Assembly (NCBI RefSeq): GCF_000702825.1
Contig: NZ_JNKF01000015.1
Location: forward strand, 124,001 to 188,000
Reading direction: 5' to 3'
Source of the DNA: Prevotella sp. P6B1
GTDB taxonomy: Bacteria; Bacteroidota; Bacteroidia; Bacteroidales; Bacteroidaceae
DNA length: 64,000 bases
The translations under genes were made by a program, and so were the position numbers. How positions within the stretch are numbered: position 1 is the stretch's first letter; each line of letters opens with the position of its first letter. Under the pieces are notes generated by a model, which was not told where the DNA came from, ran no database searches, and saw nothing but the letters and a program-made list of their open reading frames with translations. Shown here piece by piece: positions 14,942-24,252 of this stretch.

Positions 14942-16324
14942 ATGAGTAAACACAAGATTTTTTGTGCTCTGGCTGTCTCGACGATAGTTGGAGCAGGTAG
15001 CTGTGTCCCTACGTATGCACAGCACAAGATGAGTCTTCAGTCGCTTTTCGACCTGGCTGACCAGCAGAGTCAGCGTATCAAGGTGAGCGAGGCGGCATTG
15101 AAGGCAGCAGAAGAAGGGGTGGCATCGGCCCAATCAGCCATGCTGCCAAGTGTTGAATTCAGCCTGCAGGGCTCTTACACGGGCAATGCTTTCCTCATGT
15201 CGCGCGGCTTTTCCACCAGTGGCACTACAGAGTATATCGTTCCGGGATTGGGTCCTCAGCAGGTGCAGAATGGCAAGCAGCCCACCCCACATTGGGGTAA
15301 CAGCTTCACCGCTCAGGCCAGTCAGGTGATCTATGCCGGCGGTGCCATCCGCTCGGGTATTGAGATGGCCAAGCTGGGGCGCCGGCTGGCTGAACTCGAC
15401 GTAGAGAAGAACCGTCAGGAGGTGCGTTTCCTGCTGACCGGTTATTACCTCGACCTCTGCAAGCTGCAGAACCAGCTGCAGGTGATAGTGAGGAACATGG
15501 AACTCACGGAAAAGGTGATTGAACAGATGAAGGCGCGCCGCGAACAGGGAACGGTACTGAAGAACGACCTGACGCGATACGACCTGCAGCTCCAGAGTCT
15601 CAAACTGGCGCAGACGCAGGTGGTTGATGCCCAGAAGGTGATCCGTCATCAGCTGAGCACGACCATCCATCTGCCTGAGGGCGAGGATTTTGATGTGGAT
15701 ACGCAGGCAGTAGAAGAGCAGAGCGTGGCGCTCCAGTCGCTCACCTCCGAAGGCGAGTGGCAGCAGACGGCCGCTGAAAACAACATCGACCTCCGTCAGG
15801 CTTCGCTTGCCACGCAGATGTCGGAGCAGCAGGTGAGAAACGCCCGTGCGGCATCGCGCCCATCGGTGGCTGTGGTGGCCGAGAACCACCTGACGGGGCC
15901 TTACACCTCCGACCTCATTCCCAAGGATGCCAACGTGAACGTGTGGTTTGTGGGCATTGGTGTGAAGTACAGCTTGTCGAGCCTATGGAAAAACAAGCAT
16001 GCCATCCGGAAGGCCCGGCACGAGAGCCGCCAGGCACGCGAGCGTGTGCAGCTGGCGCAGGAGGGCATCGAGAATGGCGTTCAGGCCTGCTATACCCAGC
16101 TGCTCACCAGCTCGGTCGAGGTTCGCACACAGGAGAAACAGGTGGAGCTGGCCGACCAGAACTACACCGTGGTGAGGAACCGTTACGACAACGACCTGGC
16201 GCTGCTCACCGATATGCTCGATGCCTCGAACATGAAGCTCTCTGCCGATATGGCTTTGGTGAATGCCCGCATCAGCATGCTTTACAATTATTTCAAACTT
16301 AAATATATCACAAATACACTGTAA
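14942..16324 (+). CDS. TolC-family outer membrane efflux channel
   Basis: 460 residues from ATG 14942 (MSKHKIFCALAVSTIVGAG), chosen because a standard signal peptide follows (cleavage near TYA-QHK). In-frame ATGs at 14894 and 14912 are possible but lengthen the n-region. Two repeated coiled-coil/strand halves of the OEP type are visible: SLFDLADQQSQRIKVSEAAL, EQMKARREQGTVLKNDL, then NARAASRPSVAVVA and LADQNYTVVRNRYDNDLA. It forms the outer-membrane trimeric duct. It is followed by an EmrA-like adaptor gene 3 bp downstream and an MFS transporter gene, giving a complete tripartite pump. Confidence 0.93.
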   Translation: MSKHKIFCALAVSTIVGAGSCVPTYAQHKMSLQSLFDLADQQSQRIKVSEAALKAAEEGVASAQSAMLPSVEFSLQGSYTGNAFLMSRGFSTSGTTEYIVPGLGPQQVQNGKQPTPHWGNSFTAQASQVIYAGGAIRSGIEMAKLGRRLAELDVEKNRQEVRFLLTGYYLDLCKLQNQLQVIVRNMELTEKVIEQMKARREQGTVLKNDLTRYDLQLQSLKLAQTQVVDAQKVIRHQLSTTIHLPEGEDFDVDTQAVEEQSVALQSLTSEGEWQQTAAENNIDLRQASLATQMSEQQVRNARAASRPSVAVVAENHLTGPYTSDLIPKDANVNVWFVGIGVKYSLSSLWKNKHAIRKARHESRQARERVQLAQEGIENGVQACYTQLLTSSVEVRTQEKQVELADQNYTVVRNRYDNDLALLTDMLDASNMKLSADMALVNARISMLYNYFKLKYITNTL

Positions 16325-16327
16325 AAT

Positions 16328-17356
16328 ATGGAAAAGAATAAGCTTACAACCTATATTTATAATACAATCGTGATACTCTGTATCGCGGGTGGTGCCGTTT
16401 ATGCCGCCAGTCAGTTCATGTATTTCGGAGGTGGCCAGGTAACGGACAATGCCCGTGTGTGCCAGAATATCGTGCCCCAGAACAGCCGCGTGCAGGGTTT
16501 TATCCGCGAGGTGCGCTTCAGCGAGTTCCAGGAGGTGAGGAAAGGCGACACGCTGGTTGTGATTGAAGATGCCGAGTTCCGCCTTCGCCTGGCGCAGGCT
16601 GAGGCTGACCTGAACCGTGCCCAGCACGGCTCGCAGGGCACAGCCAGCAGTATCCATACCACCAAGACCAGCATCAGCGTGACCGAGGCAGGCATTGAGG
16701 CGGCTCGTGTGCAGATGGAGAATGCCAAGCGTGAGGATGCGCGCTTTCAGAAACTGCTGCAGCAGGATGCCGTCACACAGCAGCAGTACGACCGTGTCCA
16801 CACGGGTTATCTGAGTGCCAAGGCCGGCTATGAGCAGGCCCTTCGCTCGCGCACCACGCAAACGGCCGTTGTGGCTGAGCAGGGACATCATCTCTCGGCC
16901 TCCGAGGCAGCCATCGAGCTGGCACGTGCCCAGGTGGAGATTGCCCGTCTGAACCTCTCGTATTGCTACATCATTGCCACCTGCGATGGCGTGGTGGGTA
17001 GCAAGGATATCCATGTGGGACAGCTGGTTAATCCCGGTCAGACCCTGGTGAGCATCGTCGATAAGCATGAGAAATGGGTGGAGGCCAACTATCAGGAATC
17101 GCAGATGCCGCATATCAAGGTGGGCGACAAGGTGCGTTTTACGGCCGATGCCGTGCCCGATGTGGAGTATACCGGTGTGGTAGAGCGTATCAGCGATGCC
17201 ACAGGCAGTGCGTTCTCGCTGGTGCCTATCGACAATGCCACCGGCAATTTCGTCAAGGTGGAGCAGCGTGTCACGGTGCGTGTACGTATTGATGCCTGCG
17301 ATGAGGTGAACAAGCTGCATGGCGGCTATAACGTGGTTTGTAAGGTTGAGGAGTAA
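16328..17356 (+). CDS. HlyD/EmrA-family periplasmic adaptor
   Basis: 342 residues. An N-terminal membrane anchor (about 13-33: NTIVILCIAGGAVYAASQFM) is followed by a lipoyl half-motif NSRVQGFIREVRFSEFQEVR, a coiled-coil hairpin (about 90-190), the second lipoyl half (YIIATCDGVVGSKDIHVGQ) and a beta-barrel domain (WVEANYQESQMPHIKVGDKV). This is the order in EmrA/HlyD proteins that link an inner-membrane transporter to TolC. Its stop overlaps the MFS start by one base (TAATG), so translation is coupled. Substrates cannot be told from sequence. Confidence 0.93.
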   Translation: MEKNKLTTYIYNTIVILCIAGGAVYAASQFMYFGGGQVTDNARVCQNIVPQNSRVQGFIREVRFSEFQEVRKGDTLVVIEDAEFRLRLAQAEADLNRAQHGSQGTASSIHTTKTSISVTEAGIEAARVQMENAKREDARFQKLLQQDAVTQQQYDRVHTGYLSAKAGYEQALRSRTTQTAVVAEQGHHLSASEAAIELARAQVEIARLNLSYCYIIATCDGVVGSKDIHVGQLVNPGQTLVSIVDKHEKWVEANYQESQMPHIKVGDKVRFTADAVPDVEYTGVVERISDATGSAFSLVPIDNATGNFVKVEQRVTVRVRIDACDEVNKLHGGYNVVCKVEE

Positions 17357-19014
17357 TGGGAAAGCTGACAGAATTTCTGATGAAGGCGCCACCGCCACCA
17401 GCCGGCATGGGTTTCGCTATGCCGATGATGAAAGGGTGGGTGCCGCGCAGGTTGCAGCCCTGGATCTACGTGCTCACGGCGCTGTGCTTCCAGTTCTCGG
17501 GTGGCGTCTATCTGGGTGCGCTCGACGAGATTCGTGGCACCACCAACTTCATGATCGAGGATGTGATGTTCCTGCTCTATGCCACGCTGGCAGGTATGGC
17601 TGTGTGGTTCCCCATGCTGTTCAGGATGAAGTTCCGCTTCACCAATCAGCAGCTGCTGTGCACCTCGGCCATCGTGATGGGCATCTGCAATGTTATCACC
17701 ATGCATAGCCAGTCGATGCCAGTCCTCATGGTGGCCTGCTTCATTGCGGGCATAGCCAAGATCCAGGGCACGTTCGAGTGTATGAGCAACATCCAGCTGT
17801 GGATCACGCCCAGGCGCGATTTCGCCGTGTTCTTCCCCGTGCTCCACATCCTGCTGCTCAGTGCCATCGAGGGCAGCGGCTGGCTGGCAGCCTGGATGGG
17901 TCATCATTTCACCTGGCAGATGATGCACGCTTTCACCGTGGGCACCATGTCGTTCGTGCTGCTGTCGCAGCTGGTGCTGTGCCGGCCGTTCTGTCCCATG
18001 CCTAACCGGTTCTCGCTCAAGGGCACCGACTGGCAGGGTGCGCTGCTCATCTGTGTCACCATGCTCCTGTGCTCGTACATCTTTGTCTATGGCGATCACT
18101 ACAGGTGGCTGGCCAGCCGGCACATCAGCGTGCTGGGGGGCTTAACGCTCCTCTTTGCCGGACTCACCCTTTACCGCCTGATGCACAACCGCTATCCCTA
18201 CGTGGAGCTCCGACTGCTGAAGTGCCGCAATGTGGTGCCCATTCTCATCGTTACCATACTGGCCGAGCTGGCTTTCGGAGCCGAGCACACCCTGGAGGAG
18301 ATACTCTACACCGAGGTGGTAGGCTTGGAGGAACTCACCAAGGAGAGCCAGTACATGTGGGCATTGCCAGGCATGTTTCTGGGCATCGCGCTCGATCTCT
18401 ACTGGCTGAAGGTGCAGCAGTGGAAGGTATGGAAACTGATAGGCATCAGCTTTCTGTCCATCTGCGCCTACGCCTGGCTCATGTACACCACGGTTGGTAT
18501 GACGGTTAACATCGAGCAGTACCGGCTGGCCATCCTGCTCCGCGGCTTTGCCTATGGGGTGCTTGCGCCAACCCTCATGTGGGCCTTGGACGAATCGGTA
18601 CCCAGTCTGGAGATGTTCTTCATGGGCCTGTTCGTGTTCAACATTCCGCACATGTATCTGGGCGGTGCCATGGGCTATGGGTTCTATACCACCATCTTCT
18701 CGCATTTCCTGAACGAGGACCTGATGAACTACGGCCGCCAGCTGACACTCACCAACCTCGATCTGGCCCATTTCCGCTTTGGCGAGTTCATGGGGGGCAG
18801 CTATCTGCACAGCATGATGCTTGTGGCTATCAAGCAGGTTTATGGCTACGTCATCTGGTTTGCCCTGCTATTGGCATCCATCTTCTTGTTGTGTGATATC
18901 CCCGCCGTCAGAACCAACATCCGCAAAGTGCCTCTATGGCCTGTATGGGCAATAGAATATCTGGCAAGGGTGCATAAACTGCCAATGCAGATAAAGAGAA
19001 ACCCGTGTACGTGA
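17356..19014 (+). CDS. MFS drug efflux transporter, EmrB/DHA2-like
   Basis: 552 residues with about 12-14 hydrophobic segments, starting with a cytoplasmic N-tail rich in Pro (MKAPPPPAGMGFAMPMM). Long periplasmic loop and 14-TM-like spacing suit the DHA2 family that works with EmrA-type adaptors. Basic loop patterns (MPNRFSLKGTDWQGALL, RLMHNRYPYVELRLLKCRN) resemble Bacteroidetes members. It exports hydrophobic toxic compounds through the adaptor and TolC-like channel encoded just upstream. No regulator gene is adjacent, so control may lie in the long operon leader. A hairpin terminator follows at 19055-19087. Confidence 0.9.
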   Translation: MGKLTEFLMKAPPPPAGMGFAMPMMKGWVPRRLQPWIYVLTALCFQFSGGVYLGALDEIRGTTNFMIEDVMFLLYATLAGMAVWFPMLFRMKFRFTNQQLLCTSAIVMGICNVITMHSQSMPVLMVACFIAGIAKIQGTFECMSNIQLWITPRRDFAVFFPVLHILLLSAIEGSGWLAAWMGHHFTWQMMHAFTVGTMSFVLLSQLVLCRPFCPMPNRFSLKGTDWQGALLICVTMLLCSYIFVYGDHYRWLASRHISVLGGLTLLFAGLTLYRLMHNRYPYVELRLLKCRNVVPILIVTILAELAFGAEHTLEEILYTEVVGLEELTKESQYMWALPGMFLGIALDLYWLKVQQWKVWKLIGISFLSICAYAWLMYTTVGMTVNIEQYRLAILLRGFAYGVLAPTLMWALDESVPSLEMFFMGLFVFNIPHMYLGGAMGYGFYTTIFSHFLNEDLMNYGRQLTLTNLDLAHFRFGEFMGGSYLHSMMLVAIKQVYGYVIWFALLLASIFLLCDIPAVRTNIRKVPLWPVWAIEYLARVHKLPMQIKRNPCT

Positions 19015-19054
19015 TTCCTTCGGTTGGCAAATGAAGTCGATCATGCAAAAACAA

Positions 19055-19087
19055 AAATCCCTGCAAGTACTTGACTTGCAGGGATTT
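19055..19087 (+). terminator. Terminator after the efflux operon; resembles a tRNA-type terminator
   Basis: A perfect 14-bp stem (19055-19068 with 19074-19087) and 5-nt loop, followed by TGTTTTA. Its layout and the AGAGGGTACCCGGT that follows are very similar to the region 23986-24036 behind tRNA-His, suggesting it came from a tRNA 3' flank. Confidence 0.8.
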
Positions 19088-19176
19088 GTTTTAGAGGGTA
19101 CCCGGTCTTTGAGAAGTATATCAAGGTGGAAGCAAGCGAACAGGCTGACCGTATCTACCAGAAGATGCAAGAATAA
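19088..19176 (+). other. Scrap resembling a tRNA 3' end joined to a gene tail
   Basis: GAGGGTACCCGGTC (19094-19107) resembles the last bases of a tRNA gene read in complement. Directly after it a frame reads VFEKYIKVEASEQADRIYQ and ends KMQE-stop at about 19176. The peptide looks like the C-terminal end of a real protein, but the family is not recognised. The whole is best explained as leftovers of an old recombination event. The rest of the 19015-19247 gap shows nothing else. Confidence 0.4.
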
Positions 19177-19247
19177 CCTTTCTTTCTAAATCTCGTTACA
19201 AAGATATCATGGAAATCGGCAAACTTCAGATTTATATAAACTTGTTT

Positions 19248-21752
19248 TTATAACTCTATCACACGGAAAGTGTAAGGGGGTAGCGTGAGGGCGTTGGGGC
19301 CTGCTACTCCTTGCTTCATCTCAAGCGTCTGGTCGGTGGGCTGACCGCTGAACTCCTCGGTCTTGCTGTCGGCTGGGATAGTGAGGCCGTTGGCTTTGAT
19401 GGTGAGCTCTACGGGCAGGGCGTTTACCAACTTGAGATAGCGACGGCCGGTGGCACTGTGGCGAACCAGACTGACGCCTACGCGATGTTTAAGTTCGGGG
19501 GCAATCTGGATGTCGGTGCTCACGTACTTGTCACCACCATATACCGAGAACATGCGCTGAACATGGTAGGCAGGGGTGGGGCGGACTTCGGTGTTAGAGA
19601 AGTAAATCATGTCGGGATCCCAGTTGTGGTGCTTATCCTTGGCCAGCATCGGGGCGTAGCTGGTCATCTCTACCACGTCGCCATTGCGCTCAACATCGGT
19701 GAGATAGAGGGCTTCGGCCAGTGCGGTCTCGATATTGGGACGCTTGACATTGGTTGAGGCTGCATATTCGCCAAGATAAACCTTAGGCATGGTGCGATCG
19801 TAACCGTCGTAATAGTTGCGATGGTGCATGAACCAACCGGTTGACTCGTAGTAGTGCTCATCAACCATATACTGCAGCTCGGGATGGCGCTTGGTGAAGT
19901 CCCATCCTTCGACGTAATCGGCACTTGGGGCGTGGAAAGGTCCTACGGTGCCACAAATCTTAATCTCGGGATATTTCTGACGGATGGCCTTGCAGATCAT
20001 CTCGTAGCGCTCTTCGAACACGGTGCCGATGATGTCCTCGTTGCCTATACCTATATATTTAAGGTTGAATGGGGCGGGGTGACCGGCATCAGCGCGAAGC
20101 TTGGCCCACTTGGAGGTGGCGGGATCGCCATTGGCCCACTCAATCAGGTCGAGCAGCTCCTGGATGTAAGCTGGCATCTGATCCATAGGGATGCCGCACT
20201 GCTGACCGCCTATACCCTGGGCGTTGGCGGCTGAGTTCTGGCATGGAACGCCTGCTGCAAGCACTGGGAGTGGCTCGGCACCGATGTCTTCGCAGAACTG
20301 GAAATACTCGAAGAATCCCAGTCCGCGTGTCTGATGATAGCCCCAGATATTGAAGTCGGGTTTGCGGTCCTGAAGTGGACCTACGGTGTGGTTCCAATGG
20401 TAGATATTGTCGAGGCCCTGACCATGGCTCATGCAACCGCCTGGGAAACGGACGAACTTGGGCTTCAGGTCGGCAATGACCTGAGCTAAGTCGCGACGCA
20501 GACCGTTAGGACGGTTCATAAATGTTTCTTGTGGAAAGAGCGAAATCATATCGAGTCCCACACGGACGGACTTCTGCGGAATGATGGCCAGACGGGCCTT
20601 GGTGCAGCTCTTCTTGGTGCTGAGCACGCAGGTGTACTGTTGCCAATCGGTGCCCTGGGTTTTGAGTTTGCTGCTGGCAAGTATGGTGCCATCGGTGCCT
20701 ATTAGCTGAATCGTGAAGTTCTGCTTCTGACCGTCGGCCAGAACATACATCGAGAAGTTGTACTTATGGCCGGCCTCTACGGCGATGCCATCCCAACCCT
20801 CGTTCCACAGTGTGTCGGCAGCAATCACAGCATAGTGGGGATTGTTGCTGCTGAGTGGGTGCTGGGTGGAAATATCGATAGGACTGGCTGAGTGCCAGGC
20901 GGTGGTGGCGTTCCACTCGCGACGATCTTTTGCGTTGTATTCGAAGTCGCGGTTCTGAATCAGTTCGGCATACAGACCGCCATCGGCAGCATAGCTGATG
21001 TCTTCGAAGAAGATACCTATCAGTTTGTCGCTGATGGTCTTCTCGCTGTTGCTCACGTGAAGTGTGGCTGTCACAGGCTGATGGGGCAGCAGAGAATTCT
21101 TGGCATCGTCGTGCATGCGCTCACTGCTGAGACGTGCGTCGGCCTGCAACTGTTGGAAGTGACTAGTGATGGTGCTGAGTTCCTGCGCTGTGATGTCGAA
21201 GGTGTTGCCCTCGTGCAACTTGCCTGCTATGGTGGCGGTGTCGCGCGTCCAGGCAGCCTGATCGATCAGGCTCTTCTGGTCTTTGCTGAATTGACGGAAG
21301 TTGCCCGATGCAGATACCCAGCGCTTGTCGCCGGTCTTCGTCTGATAATAGATGTCGAAGGTGCCATTGTCATTGGCAAAGACTACCGGCTTGAGGCACT
21401 GTGGCGTTGACATCACAGGATAGTCTTGTGGGCGCCAGGTTACCAAGTTGCGGCTATAGGCTGCGGCAAAGAGTGGTGAACTGTCGTTAACCTGAAACAC
21501 CAGGCGCCAGGTGCCATCGGCAGCGCGGGCCACTGAGGGGTGGTACATGCGCTTCTCGGCTCCCCATGTGCCATAGTCGGACGAGCATAGCTGACCCATC
21601 TCCTGCCAACCGTTGGGGGTGAATTGTGCTACATGCAAGCCGGCGTGCTCACCTGGGCTATAGACAAACACGCGCTTGGTGGTCTGAGCGCAAACGCTGA
21701 TAGACGCTGTGGCGAAAATGCCTAAGAGGTAAAATCTTGATTTCTTCATCAT
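19248..21752 (-). CDS. GH51-type alpha-L-arabinofuranosidase with N-terminal propeller-like domain
   Basis: 834 residues from 21752 (MMKKSRFYLLGIFATASISV, signal peptide to about SVCAQ). Residues ~25-180 look like part of a GH43/sialidase-type propeller (HAGLHVAQFTPNGWQEMGQ, RMYHPSVARAADGTWRL). From ~245 the GH51 pattern begins (DKLIGIFFEDISYAADGG), with a carbohydrate-binding insert and then the catalytic barrel. The acid/base Glu is in IGIGNEDIIG (E572) and the nucleophile in VYLGEYAAS (E662); both are present. It should release terminal arabinofuranose from arabinan or arabinoxylan in the periplasm. It diverges from a broken GH51 paralogue at 21925. Confidence 0.92.
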   Translation of the reverse strand: MMKKSRFYLLGIFATASISVCAQTTKRVFVYSPGEHAGLHVAQFTPNGWQEMGQLCSSDYGTWGAEKRMYHPSVARAADGTWRLVFQVNDSSPLFAAAYSRNLVTWRPQDYPVMSTPQCLKPVVFANDNGTFDIYYQTKTGDKRWVSASGNFRQFSKDQKSLIDQAAWTRDTATIAGKLHEGNTFDITAQELSTITSHFQQLQADARLSSERMHDDAKNSLLPHQPVTATLHVSNSEKTISDKLIGIFFEDISYAADGGLYAELIQNRDFEYNAKDRREWNATTAWHSASPIDISTQHPLSSNNPHYAVIAADTLWNEGWDGIAVEAGHKYNFSMYVLADGQKQNFTIQLIGTDGTILASSKLKTQGTDWQQYTCVLSTKKSCTKARLAIIPQKSVRVGLDMISLFPQETFMNRPNGLRRDLAQVIADLKPKFVRFPGGCMSHGQGLDNIYHWNHTVGPLQDRKPDFNIWGYHQTRGLGFFEYFQFCEDIGAEPLPVLAAGVPCQNSAANAQGIGGQQCGIPMDQMPAYIQELLDLIEWANGDPATSKWAKLRADAGHPAPFNLKYIGIGNEDIIGTVFEERYEMICKAIRQKYPEIKICGTVGPFHAPSADYVEGWDFTKRHPELQYMVDEHYYESTGWFMHHRNYYDGYDRTMPKVYLGEYAASTNVKRPNIETALAEALYLTDVERNGDVVEMTSYAPMLAKDKHHNWDPDMIYFSNTEVRPTPAYHVQRMFSVYGGDKYVSTDIQIAPELKHRVGVSLVRHSATGRRYLKLVNALPVELTIKANGLTIPADSKTEEFSGQPTDQTLEMKQGVAGPNALTLPPYTFRVIEL

Positions 21753-21779
21753 TATTGTGTCATTAATTCTTTGAGGATG

Positions 21780-21787
21780 CAAAGGTA
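21780..21787 (-). promoter_or_regulatory. -7 promoter box of the intact GH51 gene
   Basis: Leftward TACCTTTG, 27 bp upstream of the GH51 start. Confidence 0.65.
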
Positions 21788-21863
21788 ATGAATTATAGCG
21801 TAAAAATGCAAGTGAAATTCAGAAAACGTTGCTTGGGAAGGAAATATCTTCAAAAAACTTTTG

Positions 21864-21871
21864 TATATTTG
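21864..21871 (+). promoter_or_regulatory. -7 promoter box of the broken GH51 gene
   Basis: TATATTTG, about 53 bp ahead of the pseudogene ATG. The promoter is still intact although the gene is not. Confidence 0.65.
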
Positions 21872-21924
21872 CACCCGATATGATTATTACTATCTTTTTA
21901 AAACGTTACTATTTTGGAACTATT

Positions 21925-23000
21925 ATGAACTGTAAAAAATCGCTCTTTATGGCCTGCTGGGCTGCTATGGCTGCCACTGCACAGGCTCAGATAACCATTG
22001 ATATCGATGCACAGCAGCGAGGCCCTAAGGTGAGCCCCATGCTTTATGGCATCTTTTATGAGGATATCAACCATGCCGCTGATGGAGGCATCTATGCCGA
22101 ACTGATCAGAAACCGCTTGTGTTCGATGGTGTAGGACTGGTGCAGCTGGATATGGTGAGCCTCTTCCCACCCACATTCCGCAATCGTGAGAACGGTATGT
22201 GTCCTGATTTGGCCAACATGCTGTGGCAGTTGCATCCTAAGTTTATGCGATTCCCTGGTGGTTGTTTCGTGGAGGGGCAGGAAAGTCCCGACAATGCCTT
22301 CCGCTGGCAGCGCACCATCGGTCCTGTCGAAGAGCGTGAAGGCCACTGGAATGTGAACTGGGGCTATCGTACCACCGACGGACTGGGGTATCATGAGTAT
22401 CTGCAGTTGGCTGAGGATCTGGGGGCCAAACCGCTCTACGTGGTGAACGTGGGGATATGGCACGGCGGACAAACACCTTACGATAGTATCCAACCATGGA
22501 TAGACGAGTGCTTGAATGCGCTGGAGTATGCCAACGGTCCCGTCAGTTCCAAGTATGGAGCCATGCGTGCCAAAAACGGTCATCCAGAACCCTTCGGAAT
22601 AGAATATCTTGAGGTGGGTAATGAGAACAACCAGCCCGATCCGCGGCAGCAGAGCGATCACTATTACGAGCGTTACGAACAGTTCTACAATGCCATCAAG
22701 GCCAAATATCCTGATATGAAAATCATAGGCAATGTGGTGGCTTGGGGCGATGATAATCCGAAATGGGGCAGCAGTCTGCCCGTGGATTTGTTGGACGAGC
22801 ATTATTACCGCTCGCCCGACTGGTTTGCTGATGCTTTCCACAAATACGACAGCTACGACCGCCAAGGACCTAAGGTGTATGTGGGTGAATATGCCGTGAC
22901 CAATGGCTACGGCACGCTGGGCAATATGAATGCTGCACTGGGCGAGGCCATCTATATGATGGGTATGGAGAACAATGCCGACGTGGTGGAACTGGCATCT
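21925..23000 (+). pseudogene. GH51 arabinofuranosidase pseudogene (internal deletion and lost 3' end)
   Basis: The gene starts normally (MNCKKSLFMACWAAMAATAQ, signal peptide) and reads GH51 as far as GGIYAELIRNR. It then jumps at about 22115 into FDGVGLVQLDMVSLFPPTF in another frame. In the intact paralogue about 150-180 residues separate these two points, so a deletion removed them and shifted the frame (stop TAG at 22132-22134). The downstream part keeps the acid/base EVGNENN and the nucleophile VYVGEYAV. It ends abruptly after NNADVVELAS at 23000, where the paralogue and family continue Y-A-P. From 23001 the DNA belongs to the integrase fragment. No active enzyme is expected. Confidence 0.88.
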
Positions 23001-23881
23001 GTTTTTGTACGATAGTAGGTAATGGTATCATCGTTGAACTCCGTACAGTTGAATAGATCTGCTGAGTTCATCCCGATTAAACAGAATGAGAGGATAAAAC
23101 AGTCTTTTGCCAGATTAGCTATGCTTTCTCGTTTCAGCGTTCCGTCTTTCTTACATTCATAAGGGTACTGCCAAATGCTTCTTATTTGATCGGGAGTTAT
23201 TGCCCTTTTACGTGTAGCCTGTTGTTTCGGAATGACCACATATTCAAATGGGGAGTTGGTGATGCGGATTATGTTTCGGTCATAATCATTGTATTTCTTC
23301 TTAGCTTCATTGAACAAATGGCGCATACTTCCAAGGTAAAGTGAAACACTGCGATCGGACGGTACTCGCTTACCAGATTTCATTAGTGACTTTGCTCGTT
23401 GGTTACTTTGCTTTTTCAGATAGTCCATGAAACCATTTAATATCTGGGCTGTAAGTTTAGAGGCTTCAAGATGGTCTGTGCCTATATAGGCGATAAAAGC
23501 ATTCAGGGCAGATTGGTAGTTCCTCCTACCTTTAATGGTTGTTGTAGTTATCCACCACTGGCAGAACTGAATATAGTCCACAGGTTTATGCCTTTCCTCG
23601 TCAGCTTTAACCATTTCTACAATATCGTCCAATGTGAAATGATGAGCATCCACCTGTAGTTTGTCGCACATCTCTTTATAGGTTTCTACAAGTTTGTCAA
23701 CCTTCTGTTTGAGTATTGTTCCCTCCTTAAAAGATAGGGATTTCGTGAGGTCTTCAGGGCTTGCAAATAGGCTCGTAGATAGCCTTTTTACCTTCCGATT
23801 GTACGTAAAACATAACTTTACGTTGTACTTGCGGTCAACACGTAAACCGTCTTTTTTCACCATTGCCTTGATTGTCAGCAT
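23001..23881 (-). pseudogene. Tyrosine integrase 5' fragment, catalytic end lost
   Basis: Start MLTIKAMVKKDGLRVDRKYN at 23881. The arm-type domain, the SAM-like core-binding domain (about 100-200: YIQFCQWWITTTT, ALNAFIAYIGTDH) and the beginning of the catalytic domain (CLIGMNSADLFNC, ITYYRTKT) are typical of Bacteroidales mobile-element integrases. Homology ends at 23001; the frame then runs 49 bp into the antisense of the GH51 remnant (stop at 22952). The H-x-x-R and Tyr boxes are missing, so it cannot recombine DNA. It starts 144 bp from tRNA-His, the usual place for an integrase next to its attachment site. Confidence 0.9.
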
Positions 23882-23985
23882 GTTACGTTAAAATTTTAGC
23901 GGTAAACAAAATGGGCTAAATCAACGGATTTTGACCCCAAAAGAGGGTGTTTTGATGCTGTTTAGGTCATTTTCTCACAAAACAA

Positions 23986-24018
23986 AAACTCCCGTAAGTC
24001 TTTGACTCACAGGAGTTT
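23986..24018 (-). terminator. Terminator of tRNA-His
   Basis: Imperfect 15-bp stem (AAACTCCCGTAAGTC with GACTCACAGGAGTTT), followed leftward by TTTTGTTTTG. It sits 7 bp behind the tRNA 3' end. Confidence 0.8.
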
Positions 24019-24024
24019 GAGGAG

Positions 24025-24098
24025 GGTGCCCGGTGGGACTCGAACCCACGACATTCAGAACCACAATCTGACGCTCTAACCAACTGAACTACGGGCAC
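24025..24098 (-). tRNA. tRNA-His (anticodon GTG)
   Basis: In the leftward direction the gene begins GTGCCCGTAGTTCAGTTGG and has acceptor pair GTGCCCG/CGGGCAC, a D-arm with TTCAGTTGGTTAGAG, an anticodon arm CAGATT-GTG-GTTCTG, and T-arm GTGGGTTCGAGTCCCAC. CCA is not encoded. It reads histidine CAC/CAT codons after queuosine or G34 pairing. It neighbours an integrase fragment, so its 3' end is a candidate attachment site. Confidence 0.95.
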
Positions 24099-24239
24099 CA
24101 TTTCTGAATTGCGGGTGCAAAGGTACGGAGATTTTTTGAATCTACCAAATAATTGAGGTGGTTTTTTATAAAAATTTAGGTTTTAGTTAAAAAAGCATAA
24201 CAAAATACCCCCTCGCGTGCGCGTTTCGACTTTTCTTTG

Positions 24240-24247
24240 TAATTTTG
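24240..24247 (+). promoter_or_regulatory. -7 promoter box of the Nif3-like gene
   Basis: TAATTTTG ends 5 nt before the GTG start chosen for the Nif3-like gene, implying a very short or absent leader. Confidence 0.55.
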
Positions 24248-24252
24248 CACCC

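Noticed and set aside
23001..23881. Functional integrase
   Set aside because: The His-Arg and Tyr boxes are absent because homology ends at the GH51 junction.
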